Source: Pogonophryne albipinna
Taxonomy: Eukaryota; Chordata; Actinopteri; Perciformes; Artedidraconidae
Length of the DNA stretch: 64,000 nucleotides
Assembly (NCBI GenBank): GCA_028583405.1
Contig: CM053248.1
Location: 26,868,769 to 26,932,768 of the forward strand
Direction of reading: 5' to 3'
Below the pieces are notes generated by a model. It was not told the origin of the DNA and did no database searches. It was given only the letters and a program-made list of their open reading frames with translations. Shown piece by piece: positions 53,401 to 64,000 of this stretch. How positions within the stretch are numbered: position 1 is the stretch's first letter; every line of letters begins with the position of its first letter. Position numbers and translations under genes: made by a program.

Positions 53401-55305
53401 ACAGATTGTGCATTGTAGCATCCCATAATCCCCTCTGTTTCAGCCCTGTTTCAAAAGTGCTGATTCTCTATCTGTTACTTTAGATGAAAATAAGAAGCCA
53501 CTCCCCACACCCCTCTGAGAGATATTTGGTTAAAAAGAACACAATGTCCTCAACTCTAGGAGGAGATTCAGATGATAAGGTGATGATATGTTTATGTATA
53601 AAATTAAATGCACTCGTGAAAAAGTGGATTTTGCATAATAAGTGACCTTTAAAATGGAAATCATTGTTCGTTAGGATGCATTTTGTGTTCAGTTCAATAT
53701 GTGCAATAAAAGAATGTTGAAAATATTTCACTTTATTTATATAAAAAAAAGAAACAGGGATTTTCCTATGTTTAATCGGTGTCCTGAAAGCAGCAGGCAG
53801 GCATTGGTTTATTTATCGCAAGTAATATTAAGATGTTCAACAATGTTTTCAAATATTTTCCTGATCACTTGCAGGGTTATTATAAACTGTAGATATGGTC
53901 TTGCCAGCTATACTGCTATTATGCTTAGCTATTATGTCAACTTTTAGCACTGAGCCCATAACTACTGATTGTGGGCTGGGGTGCAGACAAAACACTAGAA
54001 TAACGCTGTTCTGCTGACAGCCCTTGGTAGGGGTAATATGCAAAGAATTGTGAAGAAGACGATTGCAAGCCAGTAAACATGAACGTAATCTGTGCACCAT
54101 TTCTACAAGGAAGAACAAAGTGCATTCAACATATTGATTATGCTTCAGGGATACACACAGTGTGTTTTTGTGAGAAACATTGACAGTAAGTGTAACTTTA
54201 GTTTGTTTACATAAGAACTCCACTGGCCATCTTTAACCTGTGGACACATTAGAAAGCTTTGAGTTGCTGGAGGCGAGCAGACACACTCTGCATACATTTC
54301 ATTAAGCAAATATTTAATAAAGACAGCATTTCAGGGCAGAATTCAGCCATGAGGACTGATGGAGGATTAGAGAGGAAAGTCTAAATGATTATGCATGCTC
54401 ACGGGATGGGATATTGGACAAAGGCATGCTCCCTGAATCTGGATTGGTGTAACATGGTGAGAAATACTATTTTGGGTTGGGTTCCTTGTAATATTGACAT
54501 ATGTCGGCTGTCGGGGTTGAGTGAAGGGACACTTTACTCAACTACATTACACATTAATACATGAAAATCATAAAGAGGACTCAGAAAAAATGCTTTGATC
54601 AAGTCTGAGCTTTCTAAAGTTTGATACAATAACCTCAAATGACCTGATAATGGCGAGAGACTACAGATTTATAGCGAAAAAACAAAAATGTACAAGACAT
54701 TTTAATTGAGCTTTTGAGTTGGTTGGCATTATAGGAAATGTATGATCACATGTTATCCAGAGCTTAAAAGAAAGTAAAGTGGATTCAAATTCAGGATGTA
54801 TTGGTTTTTAGCTGATTAGTTTCTGGTCCTTCTTTTTTAAATCTAAGTCTCATAACTACAAAAAGAAATGCAAAAAAGAAAAGCGCACAAATATACATGT
54901 TCACGAAAACCATCTACAATAGGGATAAGTTGAAGAAGAACTATTTTACACGAGGCTCCATATCTGCATATCCTTTGTTTTTCTGTACATTTGCCAACAA
55001 GCAGAGAAATGTATAAAGAGCTAAGAGGCATTGCCGTTATTGAAGGAAAATCCAAAGTATTCCTCTCAGATGTAAAATGATTGTGTAGCAAGCAAATTGG
55101 AATATCTAAAGTGGTTTAGACAGCACATTTTAGTGTTCATTAAACGTGTACATAATGTATATGTTTGTACTCACAGGCAATTGGTGCTGCTCAAGACATT
55201 TGATGGAATCTCTAAGACCCCAAAAAGATCTTGTTCAATTCCCGGGCAAGGTGACGCTGTCTTCATCATCACAATCATGAACATGATCAGAATCACCACC
55301 ATCAT
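37438..55305 (-). CDS. fshr: Follicle-stimulating hormone receptor, complete
   Basis: Gonadal glycoprotein-hormone GPCR coupled to Gs. Exons in transcript order: 55175-55305, 52379-52450, 51750-51812, 51387-51461, 49583-49657, 49177-49257, 42974-43042, 42808-42882, 42152-42337, 41273-41478, 40751-40932, 40473-40664, 37438-37887. Sum 1857 nt, or 618 residues plus stop; all junctions GT-AG and in frame. Domains: signal peptide, leucine-rich repeats (exons 2-9), short hinge with [15 protein letters not shown], seven-helix domain, short tail. FSHR rather than LHCGR is indicated by [10 protein letters not shown] in the tail, [10 protein letters not shown] in loop 2 and the position beside a neurexin. 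The start chosen is the first Met of MMVVILIM, which opens a hydrophobic signal peptide; an in-frame upstream Met exists but would put a basic stretch first. Confidence 0.94.
38055..38494. mobile_element. 440-bp MITE with TTAA target duplication
   Basis: Ends AGGTGGGGTAGGTAAGTTTC and GAAACTGACCTACCCCACCT are inverted over about 35 bp including CCGGCTCGAG. TTAA flanks both sides (38051-38054 and 38495-38498). This fits Kolobok or piggyBac-type MITEs. It lies in the last fshr intron. Confidence 0.75.
38540..39760. repeat. Common fish interspersed repeat region
   Basis: Contains AGACTGTATATATAAATGGA, GTCCGTGACGTCACCCATAG and, further on, AACATGGGGGTCTATGG with TGAACTGCAGTGTGTGGCAC. These blocks recur together in many teleost genomes. 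An internal inverted GGCTAGCTCC/GGAGCTAGCC pair is also present. I cannot define the ends. Confidence 0.45.
42152..52450 (-). CDS. fshr: fshr leucine-rich-repeat ectodomain exons
   Basis: Eight exons, seven of them 63-81 nt, each encode one repeat. Examples are [79 protein letters not shown] and [18 protein letters not shown]. The last carries [11 protein letters not shown] and [11 protein letters not shown], the start of the hinge. All repeat introns interrupt codons at the same phase (2 nt before, 1 nt after), the normal pattern for this family. Introns total much of the gene; intron 6 (43043-49176) houses the THAP/YqaJ element. Confidence 0.92.
43877..43956 (+). repeat. Two tandem 40-bp units
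   Basis: TGTATACC...TTATCTAGGCCC... TTTTTGTTTTGTTT is duplicated head to tail with a few differences. It is inside the transposon, upstream of its SWIM/YqaJ gene. Confidence 0.75.
44104..45442 (+). pseudogene. Transposon-encoded SWIM zinc finger and YqaJ-type nuclease protein, damaged
   Basis: Two open segments. 44104-44280 encodes [20 protein letters not shown] and later [17 protein letters not shown], then a stop. 44528-45442 (304 codons plus TGA) encodes a SWIM finger [12 protein letters not shown] (CxC...CxH). It then has a lambda-exonuclease/YqaJ domain: [41 protein letters not shown] (the D...ExK metal site) and [18 protein letters not shown] donor after VYS (44265) and an AATAG acceptor (44527) would join the parts in frame as a 263-bp intron; this is inference. 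The C-terminus is lost in an AAG/GAA-rich stretch. Role in transposition unknown. Confidence 0.75.
45778..45851. mobile_element. Retroposon-tail fragment inside the transposon
   Basis: TATTGATCCCAATTTGGGAA followed by TGTTGCAGCAGCATAACAAG is a frequent fish retroposon 3' end. It sits between the two transposon genes and marks later decay. Confidence 0.45.
46225..46337 (-). pseudogene. First exon of a THAP-domain protein (transposon-encoded, rest missing)
   Basis: From ATG (46335-46337) it reads [13 protein letters not shown] and then [20 protein letters not shown], the N-terminal half of a THAP zinc finger (C-x4-C, SFYRFP, R..W). It ends AG before GTAAGC. I found no continuation of the finger or a DDE catalytic domain in the 0.8 kb downstream, so the body appears deleted. 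Confidence 0.7.
46879..47859. mobile_element. TAGGCTTGTTTGAGAC element, copy 2 (uninterrupted)
   Basis: Inverted ends TAGGCTTGTTTGAGAC and GTCTCAAACAAGCCTA, 981 bp. It matches 33209-36290 in inverse orientation and lacks both insertions seen there. It begins 2 bp beyond the end of the THAP/YqaJ element. Confidence 0.78.
47860..49176. other. Intron sequence without recognised features
   Basis: AT-rich fshr intron 6 remainder. No reading frame with a recognisable domain. Confidence 0.6.
50202..50681. mobile_element. hAT-like MITE, CAGTGGTGTAAAGTAAC type
   Basis: Starts CAGTGGTGTAAAGTAACTAA and is full of GTACTT/AAGTAC repeats to CTTATCCCATCTCAG. Flanks CTGACTTC and TTGACTTC match 7 of 8. Lies in an fshr intron. 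A very common fish family. Confidence 0.7.
53322..53648. mobile_element. 327-bp MITE with TTAA target duplication
   Basis: Ends AGGTCCTGTTTTTCATC and AATAAGTGACCT, with TTAA at 53318-53321 and 53649-53652. Short inverted termini AGGTC/GACCT. Lies in fshr intron 1. Confidence 0.6.
53653..55174. other. Intron sequence without recognised features
   Basis: Rest of fshr intron 1; AT-rich, nothing recognised. Confidence 0.6.
55175..55305 (-). CDS. fshr: fshr exon 1: signal peptide and N-cap
   Basis: Reads [20 protein letters not shown], then [20 protein letters not shown] and TNC. The signal peptide is clear. The N-terminal cysteine cluster of mammalian FSHR (CHHRICHCSN...C) is not conserved; only two cysteines are present. 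The exon ends CT before a GTGAGT donor. Confidence 0.85.
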
Positions 55306-57253
<1,948 letters not shown>

Positions 57254-59511
57254 CAACACGTTCTCACTCCCAACCCGTCACATGTTGACGGTCGGTCAGG
57301 GCCCCTCCCCGTCACTCTATTACGCACAGGGTACCCCTTGAGAGTCAGTTTTCAATGGGCAGGGCGTCCCATAGACCTTCATAGACCTCCCATAGCGTTG
57401 ATAATAGACGCCATGAGAACACTCCCCAGCAAATGCTACTCCGACGGTCGGTTGTTATTGTCAATATTAATATAATAATGATTTATTGTTTAATAGTCAC
57501 ACTCGATTTTGCCGATTTTCTTGTTGCCCCAGCTGGTCGACACCTCTTTTAGCAGAAACAAAGGCTACATTAATGTATTAAATCGATGTTAATCCATGTG
57601 TGTGGTTGTGGAATTAATGGACGTGCCGTTGTGCGATTGTGTTGCCACTGCCAGGCAACGCAATAATTTACAAACTCTTCAACTACAACCCTAATTATAT
57701 TTAAAAACATTTTAGAAGGCCTCACGAAATACTTTGATGTAAATTAAAATGTAAATGTGAAGGGATGTGTGTAATGTGGTGATTGACATTATTCACCCAC
57801 GGACCTATGGGTTGTTCCGAACGGACATTTTAGTTAACCGGACTTCCTGTTGATGTGAAATCCGAAAAATAAAATAATACTTTATTCCGAGTGTGCTTGC
57901 TTTTCTCTTTGGAGGTCATCACATAACGGCATTGTAATACACGGTTCGGCTGCATTAAATATTACATATCTGCCGTAGTTCGCTATTTATAGAGCCCTGA
58001 TGAGAAGACTTCTGGACAAATATGAGGAACTGCCGCTGAAACTGAATATGTGACGTGGATCATAAATATATCAGCAATTAAACAAAAATCTTCAATTTCT
58101 CTTCACAATACAAGACTCCTTGCAGTATCAACACTAATTCGGCTGACTTTTATATTTGATCCAATCGGTATATTGGTATATTTACACCATAACGGTGCAC
58201 AGCTGATAGAAAGGGACACCTGGTGGTTAAAGCACGTTATTGAAATGTATTATTGTTATTATTAGATATTAATAGGAGACACAGACAGACAAACTAATAA
58301 GGCTTTATTTAAACATTAAAGAATACTTTAGGTTAAGGTCTTATTTTGAATAAGAAAAAAGCTTTGGGGGTATAAATATTAAGCCTGACAAAGTACTAAT
58401 ATATTGCTTTCCTGCAATGTTAACTACTGTATGTGTAAGCACTTATTTTAACTGATATTATACATATGTATTATACTCTTATATAAGATGTATGTAGATA
58501 GTATAAGAAATGTGCAGAATACGACAGTTTAATGGTGGAGGTATACACACATATTGACAGATGTCTTGTAATGCACTGTTGAGGAACCTGCGACCCAAGT
58601 TTTTCAGCTCCGACCTTGTCAGGTATTGAATACTCAATAAATAAAGAACACAGAATTATTAAATATAAAACACAAAATTTGTGTGATTATACTAAATGAT
58701 TTACAAATAAACACCACTGCATATTTAACTGTTACACATGCTGGTGTAACGCAAATGTTTCCAACTTGGGATCAATAAATTATATCTTATCTTAAGATGA
58801 TCGATGGCTACTGCCATATTTGCACAATTTACCTCTGAACCTTGACAAGTGCATGTTTCAGGCTTATCAATGAACAACAGGAGGGGTCACAGACATAAGA
58901 CCAGCTGTTAAATAAAGCTCTTCTGACCTTGTGGGTATATATTAATGCTGCCCATTATGGGCACAAGCAATTTTCACCCATTTATTAATTATATGTTTTA
59001 CATTTTAGTGTTTCCTATCCCCTAAACCTCCAGGGATGTACACAGTTTAATACTGGCAACTTCTTATTATGGGAAATACGAAAACGTCTTTTAAAACAAC
59101 AATTCCCAGCAGAGACGTGCCATAGAACATGTTGCAAAACCATAGTGCAAAACACACAATAGCCAGCATGTGTAGTTCTGGGGACGGGCTGGGGGAGGGG
59201 GGGACGGGGTGGACCCGTTCGAATCCAGTTTTGGACAGTCTGCCGTGGTTCCATCCCATTTCAAAGTGTTGTTCGACGCTCGGCGTAGTAAGTAAAAACA
59301 ATAAGTGTGGCTTGATATTGAGTAAGAATAAGGTTGATAAACGCTGTGAGAATGGATCTGCGGAGAGCATTTCGCCGCGATTCCAACTCGTCTATTACCA
59401 ACGTTCAGGGAGCTCTATGCAAGTCAATGGGACGCCCTGCCCGTTGAAAACTGACTCTCAAGGGGTACCCTGTGCGTAATATGGTGACGGGTTGGGAGTG
59501 AGAACGTGTTG
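57254..59511. mobile_element. 2.26-kb element with long terminal inverted repeats
   Basis: Both ends begin CAACACGTTCTCACTCCC read inward. They share ACGCACAGGGTACCCCTTGA, GAGTCAGTTTTCAA and GGGCAGGGCGTCCCAT over more than 100 bp. The left TIR has an extra segment with its own GTCGGTCAGGGCCCCTCCCC. Flanks TTCCCCT are repeated on both sides (7 bp). No transposase frame recognised. Long TIRs and a duplication near 7-9 bp would suit a Mutator-like or hAT relative; class unresolved. Confidence 0.7.
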
Positions 59512-61619
59512 TTCCCCTTTAGATAATGCTAACATGCTAAATTAGTTACCATGCTTACTGTAAGCACGTTAACAGTAGCCTACACACCAAACCATAATAT
59601 TATCAAGTTTTAATGCCTTGTCATTATGTTAGGGTCACATAGTTGTTAATTAATTGAAAATTAACATGTGAAGTATGGGGAGGTTGAAATAATATTATAA
59701 ATTCAAAGTCCAGCAGAGTTTAGGTAAGTAAGTTAAGTAGTTAGACAATAGTTTAACATGTTTCTGCTAATGTGATCATGTGTGAGCCAGGGACAGTCCA
59801 TCTCAAAATAAAACAAATAATAAAAAATATACATAAGGTAGCAGTAATGTCTCCTTGGATAACACTGTGCAAAAGAAAGCAAACAATAGCTAGCACCACT
59901 GAGTTAGCCAACACAACACGTTAGTCAAGGCGGGCGTTAATGTGAACATTTCGTGCTTTCAAGGGAAGAGCCTGTGGTCCATCAATCGATGCACAACCAA
60001 ATTGTTGATGTAGATAACAACGGTGCGGCCTATAGCCTATAGTTCTCCATCCATCCAGGTTTTGTTTTCTGGTTTGTGAAGATAATTAACGAAACTGCTC
60101 TTTTAATCTGTAAATGTAAATTTTGGAGGTGTATGTTAGCATTAGGTAACTGATTTGCACTGGTGTTGTTTCTTAATAAACGGAGTATAGCAGGTGCTGT
60201 CTTTATCTTAGCTGGCTGTGGTCAAGGACAACACAGCTACAGATGGTTACATCCAAACACAAGCCTTTTGTTGAGCACAGACTGTTCAGAGCAAAAAGAC
60301 GGAAAAGAAAGACAAGGCGTGAGACAAGAGAGTCACATTTGGGAGGTGTTTATTGAAAATAGCAGGTCCTTGTAGCTTCTTTCACCTGAGGATGCAAGCT
60401 CAACCCTGAGTCTCAGGGTTCTTTCATCCGGCAAAAAGCAACTCTGCAGAGACTTACACTGCTCACTGCACTCATTCACACTTCAAAGCCCTGTGTGGTG
60501 TGTGCGAGGTGCAGATTTGTGTGTCTACTGTCCCAGTTAGACACAGCAGGACTTGAAAGAAAAGGTGCAACTTTCCTTACTTTGATGAAGCAGAAGGTGA
60601 AAGGGAATAGGAGAAATATGTTGGAGTCTGCAACTTGTCGATATTTTTGCTAGAAACTATAGATAGCCTGTAGTTCCACATTTTGAGAAACAAGCTGATT
60701 CACTTTCTGGCAGAGTTGGATTTGGAGATCAGCACCACTCTCACTCTCATACTTAAATATACCGCAGGATCAAGCAGATGTTAGCTTAGCTCTTTCCGAA
60801 GTAGGGCTGCAACTGATTATTATTTTATTATTGATGAGTGTACTTTCTTGGAGATGAACACTATAATGATGATTAAAGGGAGTTGTCATTTCCACCCCTG
60901 CACTAACACAGACATGGTTCATCTTTGTTCAAATACTAAGGTTTACATTTCTAACAGCAAAGAAAAAGCTATGTTGGGTGGGGTTACTTTGAAAATGTAT
61001 TCCGTTGCAATTGCTAGATAACTCTTAAGAAAATCTAATGAGTAATCTGAGTACCAAAATATAAAAGTAATGTAACCTGACTATTTCCCATTACTTTTGA
61101 AGCACTTCAATATTAAATGCAAGAGAAAGTGAATACAAGAGAAGAATAAATATCAAACGTTTTATGTATTTAACTGGAAGGGAATAAAGTTACATTTTTT
61201 TGTATCATGATTATGTAATCCCGTTAACTCCCTAAATCTGAGTAAATTGCAAGTAAATTACTTTCTCAATAAAAGTCAAACTCAGAAATTAAGTGTGTTC
61301 CAGAGCTGGGAATTGAAACATTTTAGTTGAAATAAATTAAAATATTAATGGTTAATTAATAATTTTTTGGAGATGCTGTCAGTTTCCTAATTTCAGCAGT
61401 GTATCAAACCGGATGGAAATTTCACCAGGAAGTGAAGAAGCATAATTCCCAAAATGATGAACTATTACTTTAAGATTTCCCCCTTAACGCAATATGAGTT
61501 ACTTTTAGTTTTTCCAAATTAGCCTCTGATCTCATATGGCCTATTTAACACAGTATTTTTGTCTGCAAGCTAATGGAGGCAAAAACCGACAAACAGAACA
61601 CAGTCCAGGCTCACTTGGG
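59512..61619. other. Intergenic DNA without recognised genes
   Basis: AT-rich, with no credible reading frame. A partial AGGGCTGCAACTGATTATT-type end near 60803 hints at another decayed MITE. Confidence 0.5.
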
Positions 61620-63972
61620 TAATATTTTATTTACTCATTAATCTTCAAAACTATTTTTCATAATAAATTTCCACTTTATGTTCATCAAAGAACCGTAACA
61701 ATAAAAATAAAAGTAAATACTGTAGAAAAATTGTACATATAGAAAATAAACATGGTTAATGAACACCTAGATGTAGTATCCCATTGAGACACCGCCTTTG
61801 TTTCCGATGGCAACACAACAGAGATAGAGGGGAAAGAAAGCAGTAGACACAGAAGGAACTGGGAGGGTAAATAGCGAAACATACTAAACAAGGGGAAAAC
61901 AAGAGAAGGGAAGAAAAAGGAGGTCAAGGCCAGTAAAGGAAGGAGAGAATAAGGAAATATGTTAATTTGGACAATATACTTTCATATCTCACGGGCCTTT
62001 TTCATATCCTTTCTTTCCATCGTAATTGTGCATGCATCCCACTGGTTGGTTACGCTGCTTAGAAGATCTGGAGGGGCTTGTTCATGTCATGGCACTGTTT
62101 GTATTGATATCTCGTGGAGCTACAATTCTTGAGCTGTGGAGGGCTCAGACACAGCAAAAGTCCATAAACAGATAATTATACCACAGCCCAGATCGGAAAC
62201 CCATCTGTCTGTGTATTGGTCATGTCATGAATATTGATGAATCTGTCAACCGATAGCATGAAGATAAAAGGACGCAAAGAGAAAGAGAGAAAAGGGAGAG
62301 CCAGTGAAATCAAAGCAACTCAGGTCGTCATATAGTCAATAGCATCATGAACTGGCCTCTTCTATCTATTAGCAACACATGGTAACATTTACTTTGTTCT
62401 GTTTTTGATTATTTTCCTCAGCTGGGTTTTGCTATAAAAAAGGTGGTTGGTTAGAGCAGGTATAGTGGGCGTGGCCTATAAGACATCAGGCTAGAAAACA
62501 GGACGTGGCCTGTGGTGGACGCGCACATCCAGGCGTTGCACTTGAGTTACATTGCAACCCGCAACACCTCCCTTCCCCTCCTCCCACAAACAAACAAACA
62601 AACAAACCTACCACCTCTGGACCACCATTTCACTGCACAGCTCAGAGACTCAGGCATGCAGCACACTCGAGATGGTCACACTTTGAACTGAGAGTTGATT
62701 CACAGAATAAATCATGGTTGAATCCCACTGACTTAAAATCCGTTTGAAGTGCGTATTTAGGAATACTTCAAGCCAAGGTTGTAAGTTTATGATTGTGGTT
62801 TGTCACCTCTGGAGTTTCAACGCGGTATAAATCACACGGAGTAAGATAATTCACGTGCAATAGGAGCCCCCCCCTCCCTTCCCCCAAAAGTCTATACTTT
62901 GTTCTTCATATTCGTCATTGCCGTAACAATTATCATAATGGTCATTGTCATTTTCACCATTGTCTTCTTGTATAGTCTTCAGTGTCACTCATGAAGATAT
63001 GGTGGTTCTTTAGCATTGCAGGTATGTGTATGTCTGCAGGTATAGATTGTTTATATTTTCTGTGTGTGCATGTGTGCTGTATGTATGTGTGTGACACTGC
63101 AGTCATGCATGACTCGTGTCTGTAGGTAGCATCTGAAGTCTCAAGTATCCTGTCCAGGAAAATAGCTCTCCGCTGATTCCACCTTTGTGATTTAGAGGGC
63201 GCTGTAAAACATCAGCACCACAGCCCATCCATTATATTAACGGCACCAGCCCTGCCTCTGCCTATTCACTCATAATTCACCGTCTCTATGGCTACACCCT
63301 GATTTCCCTGTCCGGCTGCTTGGGTTGGCACTTGGATCGAAAGTGTGCTTGTTTCTTCAGCGTCATCAGTGCTTCATCGAGTCCCGTCTGCTAACAGGGA
63401 GGAAGGCCAAGAAACTTGGAAGAGACACTTGGTGCTTGGCTTGGTGCTATTACGTCATCTTTGTTCTGGTGCTCTGCCTCAATGCACTCAGTCTGCCATG
63501 TGCTTTACATAAAAGTCTTCCTTGACCTCTCTGAGTCCAAGAGGAGAGGTCCTACTGTGGCAGGCAGGGGAGTGACTGGTGTTTTTATCTGGCTGGCCCA
63601 AAATGGTTCTTTACTGGGAGTTGAACTGGTGCTTTTTTAAAACCATTTGGAATGGTCTTTAAGATCATAAAACAAGCCTCTCGCAGAGGCTCTGCTCATT
63701 GGTAAATACTGTACAATAAGGGTCCATGCCCTCAGGCCAGTCTGTATGTGTGTGTGTGTATGTTTGTGCTTAAATGTACATGTGCTTGAATGTGTTTATC
63801 TTTGTGCTTGCCAGCATGTGTGCAGATGTGATTATTGGAGAGTAAACATTAACATCAGCATGTCTATGTTGGTGTGTATGTGTGCATCATTTTTTTTTGG
63901 AGAATATATCTATTTATGTACATATACCGTTATATATAAAGGTGTATGCGTATATGTTGGACGTCTTCCGCC
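61620..63972 (-). other. nrxn1: Presumed neurexin 3' UTR
   Basis: Downstream of the neurexin stop codon on the - strand. A - strand AATAAA at about 61627-61632 could end the transcript, giving a 3' UTR near 2.3 kb. Contains (TG)n patches around 63060 and 63746. Limits are inference. Confidence 0.35.
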
Positions 63973-64000
63973 TCAGACGTAGTACTCCTTGTCTTTGTTC
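63973..64000 (-). CDS. nrxn1: Neurexin C-terminal codons (partial)
   Basis: Nine codons at the window edge read NKDKEYYV then TGA (63973-63975), plus one extra 5' base. This is the invariant neurexin cytoplasmic tail, whose EYYV end binds PDZ proteins such as CASK at presynaptic membranes. All three vertebrate neurexins share this end. I choose neurexin 1 because FSHR is the neighbour of NRXN1 in human, with the same strand relation. Teleosts often keep two nrxn1 copies, so the a/b identity is open. Confidence 0.8.

Noticed and set aside
53849..54223. 124-codon - strand frame in fshr intron 1
   Set aside because: No recognisable domain, AT-rich, no splice context; treated as chance.
37438..55305. 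Identification of the receptor as LHCGR
   Set aside because: The tail [10 protein letters not shown], loop residues and location next to a neurexin favour FSHR. LHCGR tails read differently (AELYRR type).

Overview
This window is teleost fish nuclear DNA, most likely percomorph (the percomorph placement is inference). The evidence is vertebrate genes with GT-AG introns, exon-by-exon protein identity to known vertebrate families, and a dense load of fish-type DNA transposons, mainly hAT with 8-bp target duplications. There are no prokaryotic features. I found no tRNA, rRNA or CRISPR array by eye.

Layout. (1) 1-7100, + strand: the last nine coding exons of msh2, covering the clamp end, the ATPase and the C-terminus. 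Four hAT-like elements sit in its introns. (2) 7235-23412, - strand: fbxo11, complete in 21 coding exons (891 codons). It lies tail to tail with msh2, with about 0.15 kb between the two polyadenylation signals. Large hAT insertions fill its introns. (3) 23413-28253: intergenic DNA with a GC-rich promoter side and scattered retroposon tails. (4) 28254-37395: a 9.1-kb nest of transposons inside transposons, including a 2.4-kb long-armed palindrome. (5) 37438-55305, - strand: fshr, the follicle-stimulating hormone receptor, complete in 13 coding exons (618 codons). Its seven-helix domain is split by three introns and its stop codon lies 42 bp from the nest. Intron 6 carries a 3.4-kb transposon encoding a SWIM zinc finger plus YqaJ-type nuclease (+) and the first exon of a THAP protein (-). 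That element's ends match short MITEs elsewhere in the window. (6) 55306-63972: non-genic DNA with an (AC)84 microsatellite, a 2.26-kb long-TIR element and the presumed 3' UTR of neurexin. (7) 63973-64000, - strand: the last codons of a neurexin, nrxn1 by synteny.

The gene order msh2-fbxo11-fshr-nrxn1, with the same relative strands, matches human 2p16, but the intervening human genes (KCNK12, MSH6, FOXN2, PPP1R21, STON1, GTF2A1L, LHCGR) are absent. The host genes act independently: mismatch repair, SCF ubiquitin ligase, gonadotropin receptor, synaptic adhesion. The strongest candidate for a less described system is the THAP plus SWIM/YqaJ element at 43510-46876 and its MITE family. All coordinates were derived by hand from splice consensus and reading-frame continuity. 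The summed coding lengths of fbxo11 and fshr, and of the msh2 portion in the window, are multiples of three, which supports the exon models.
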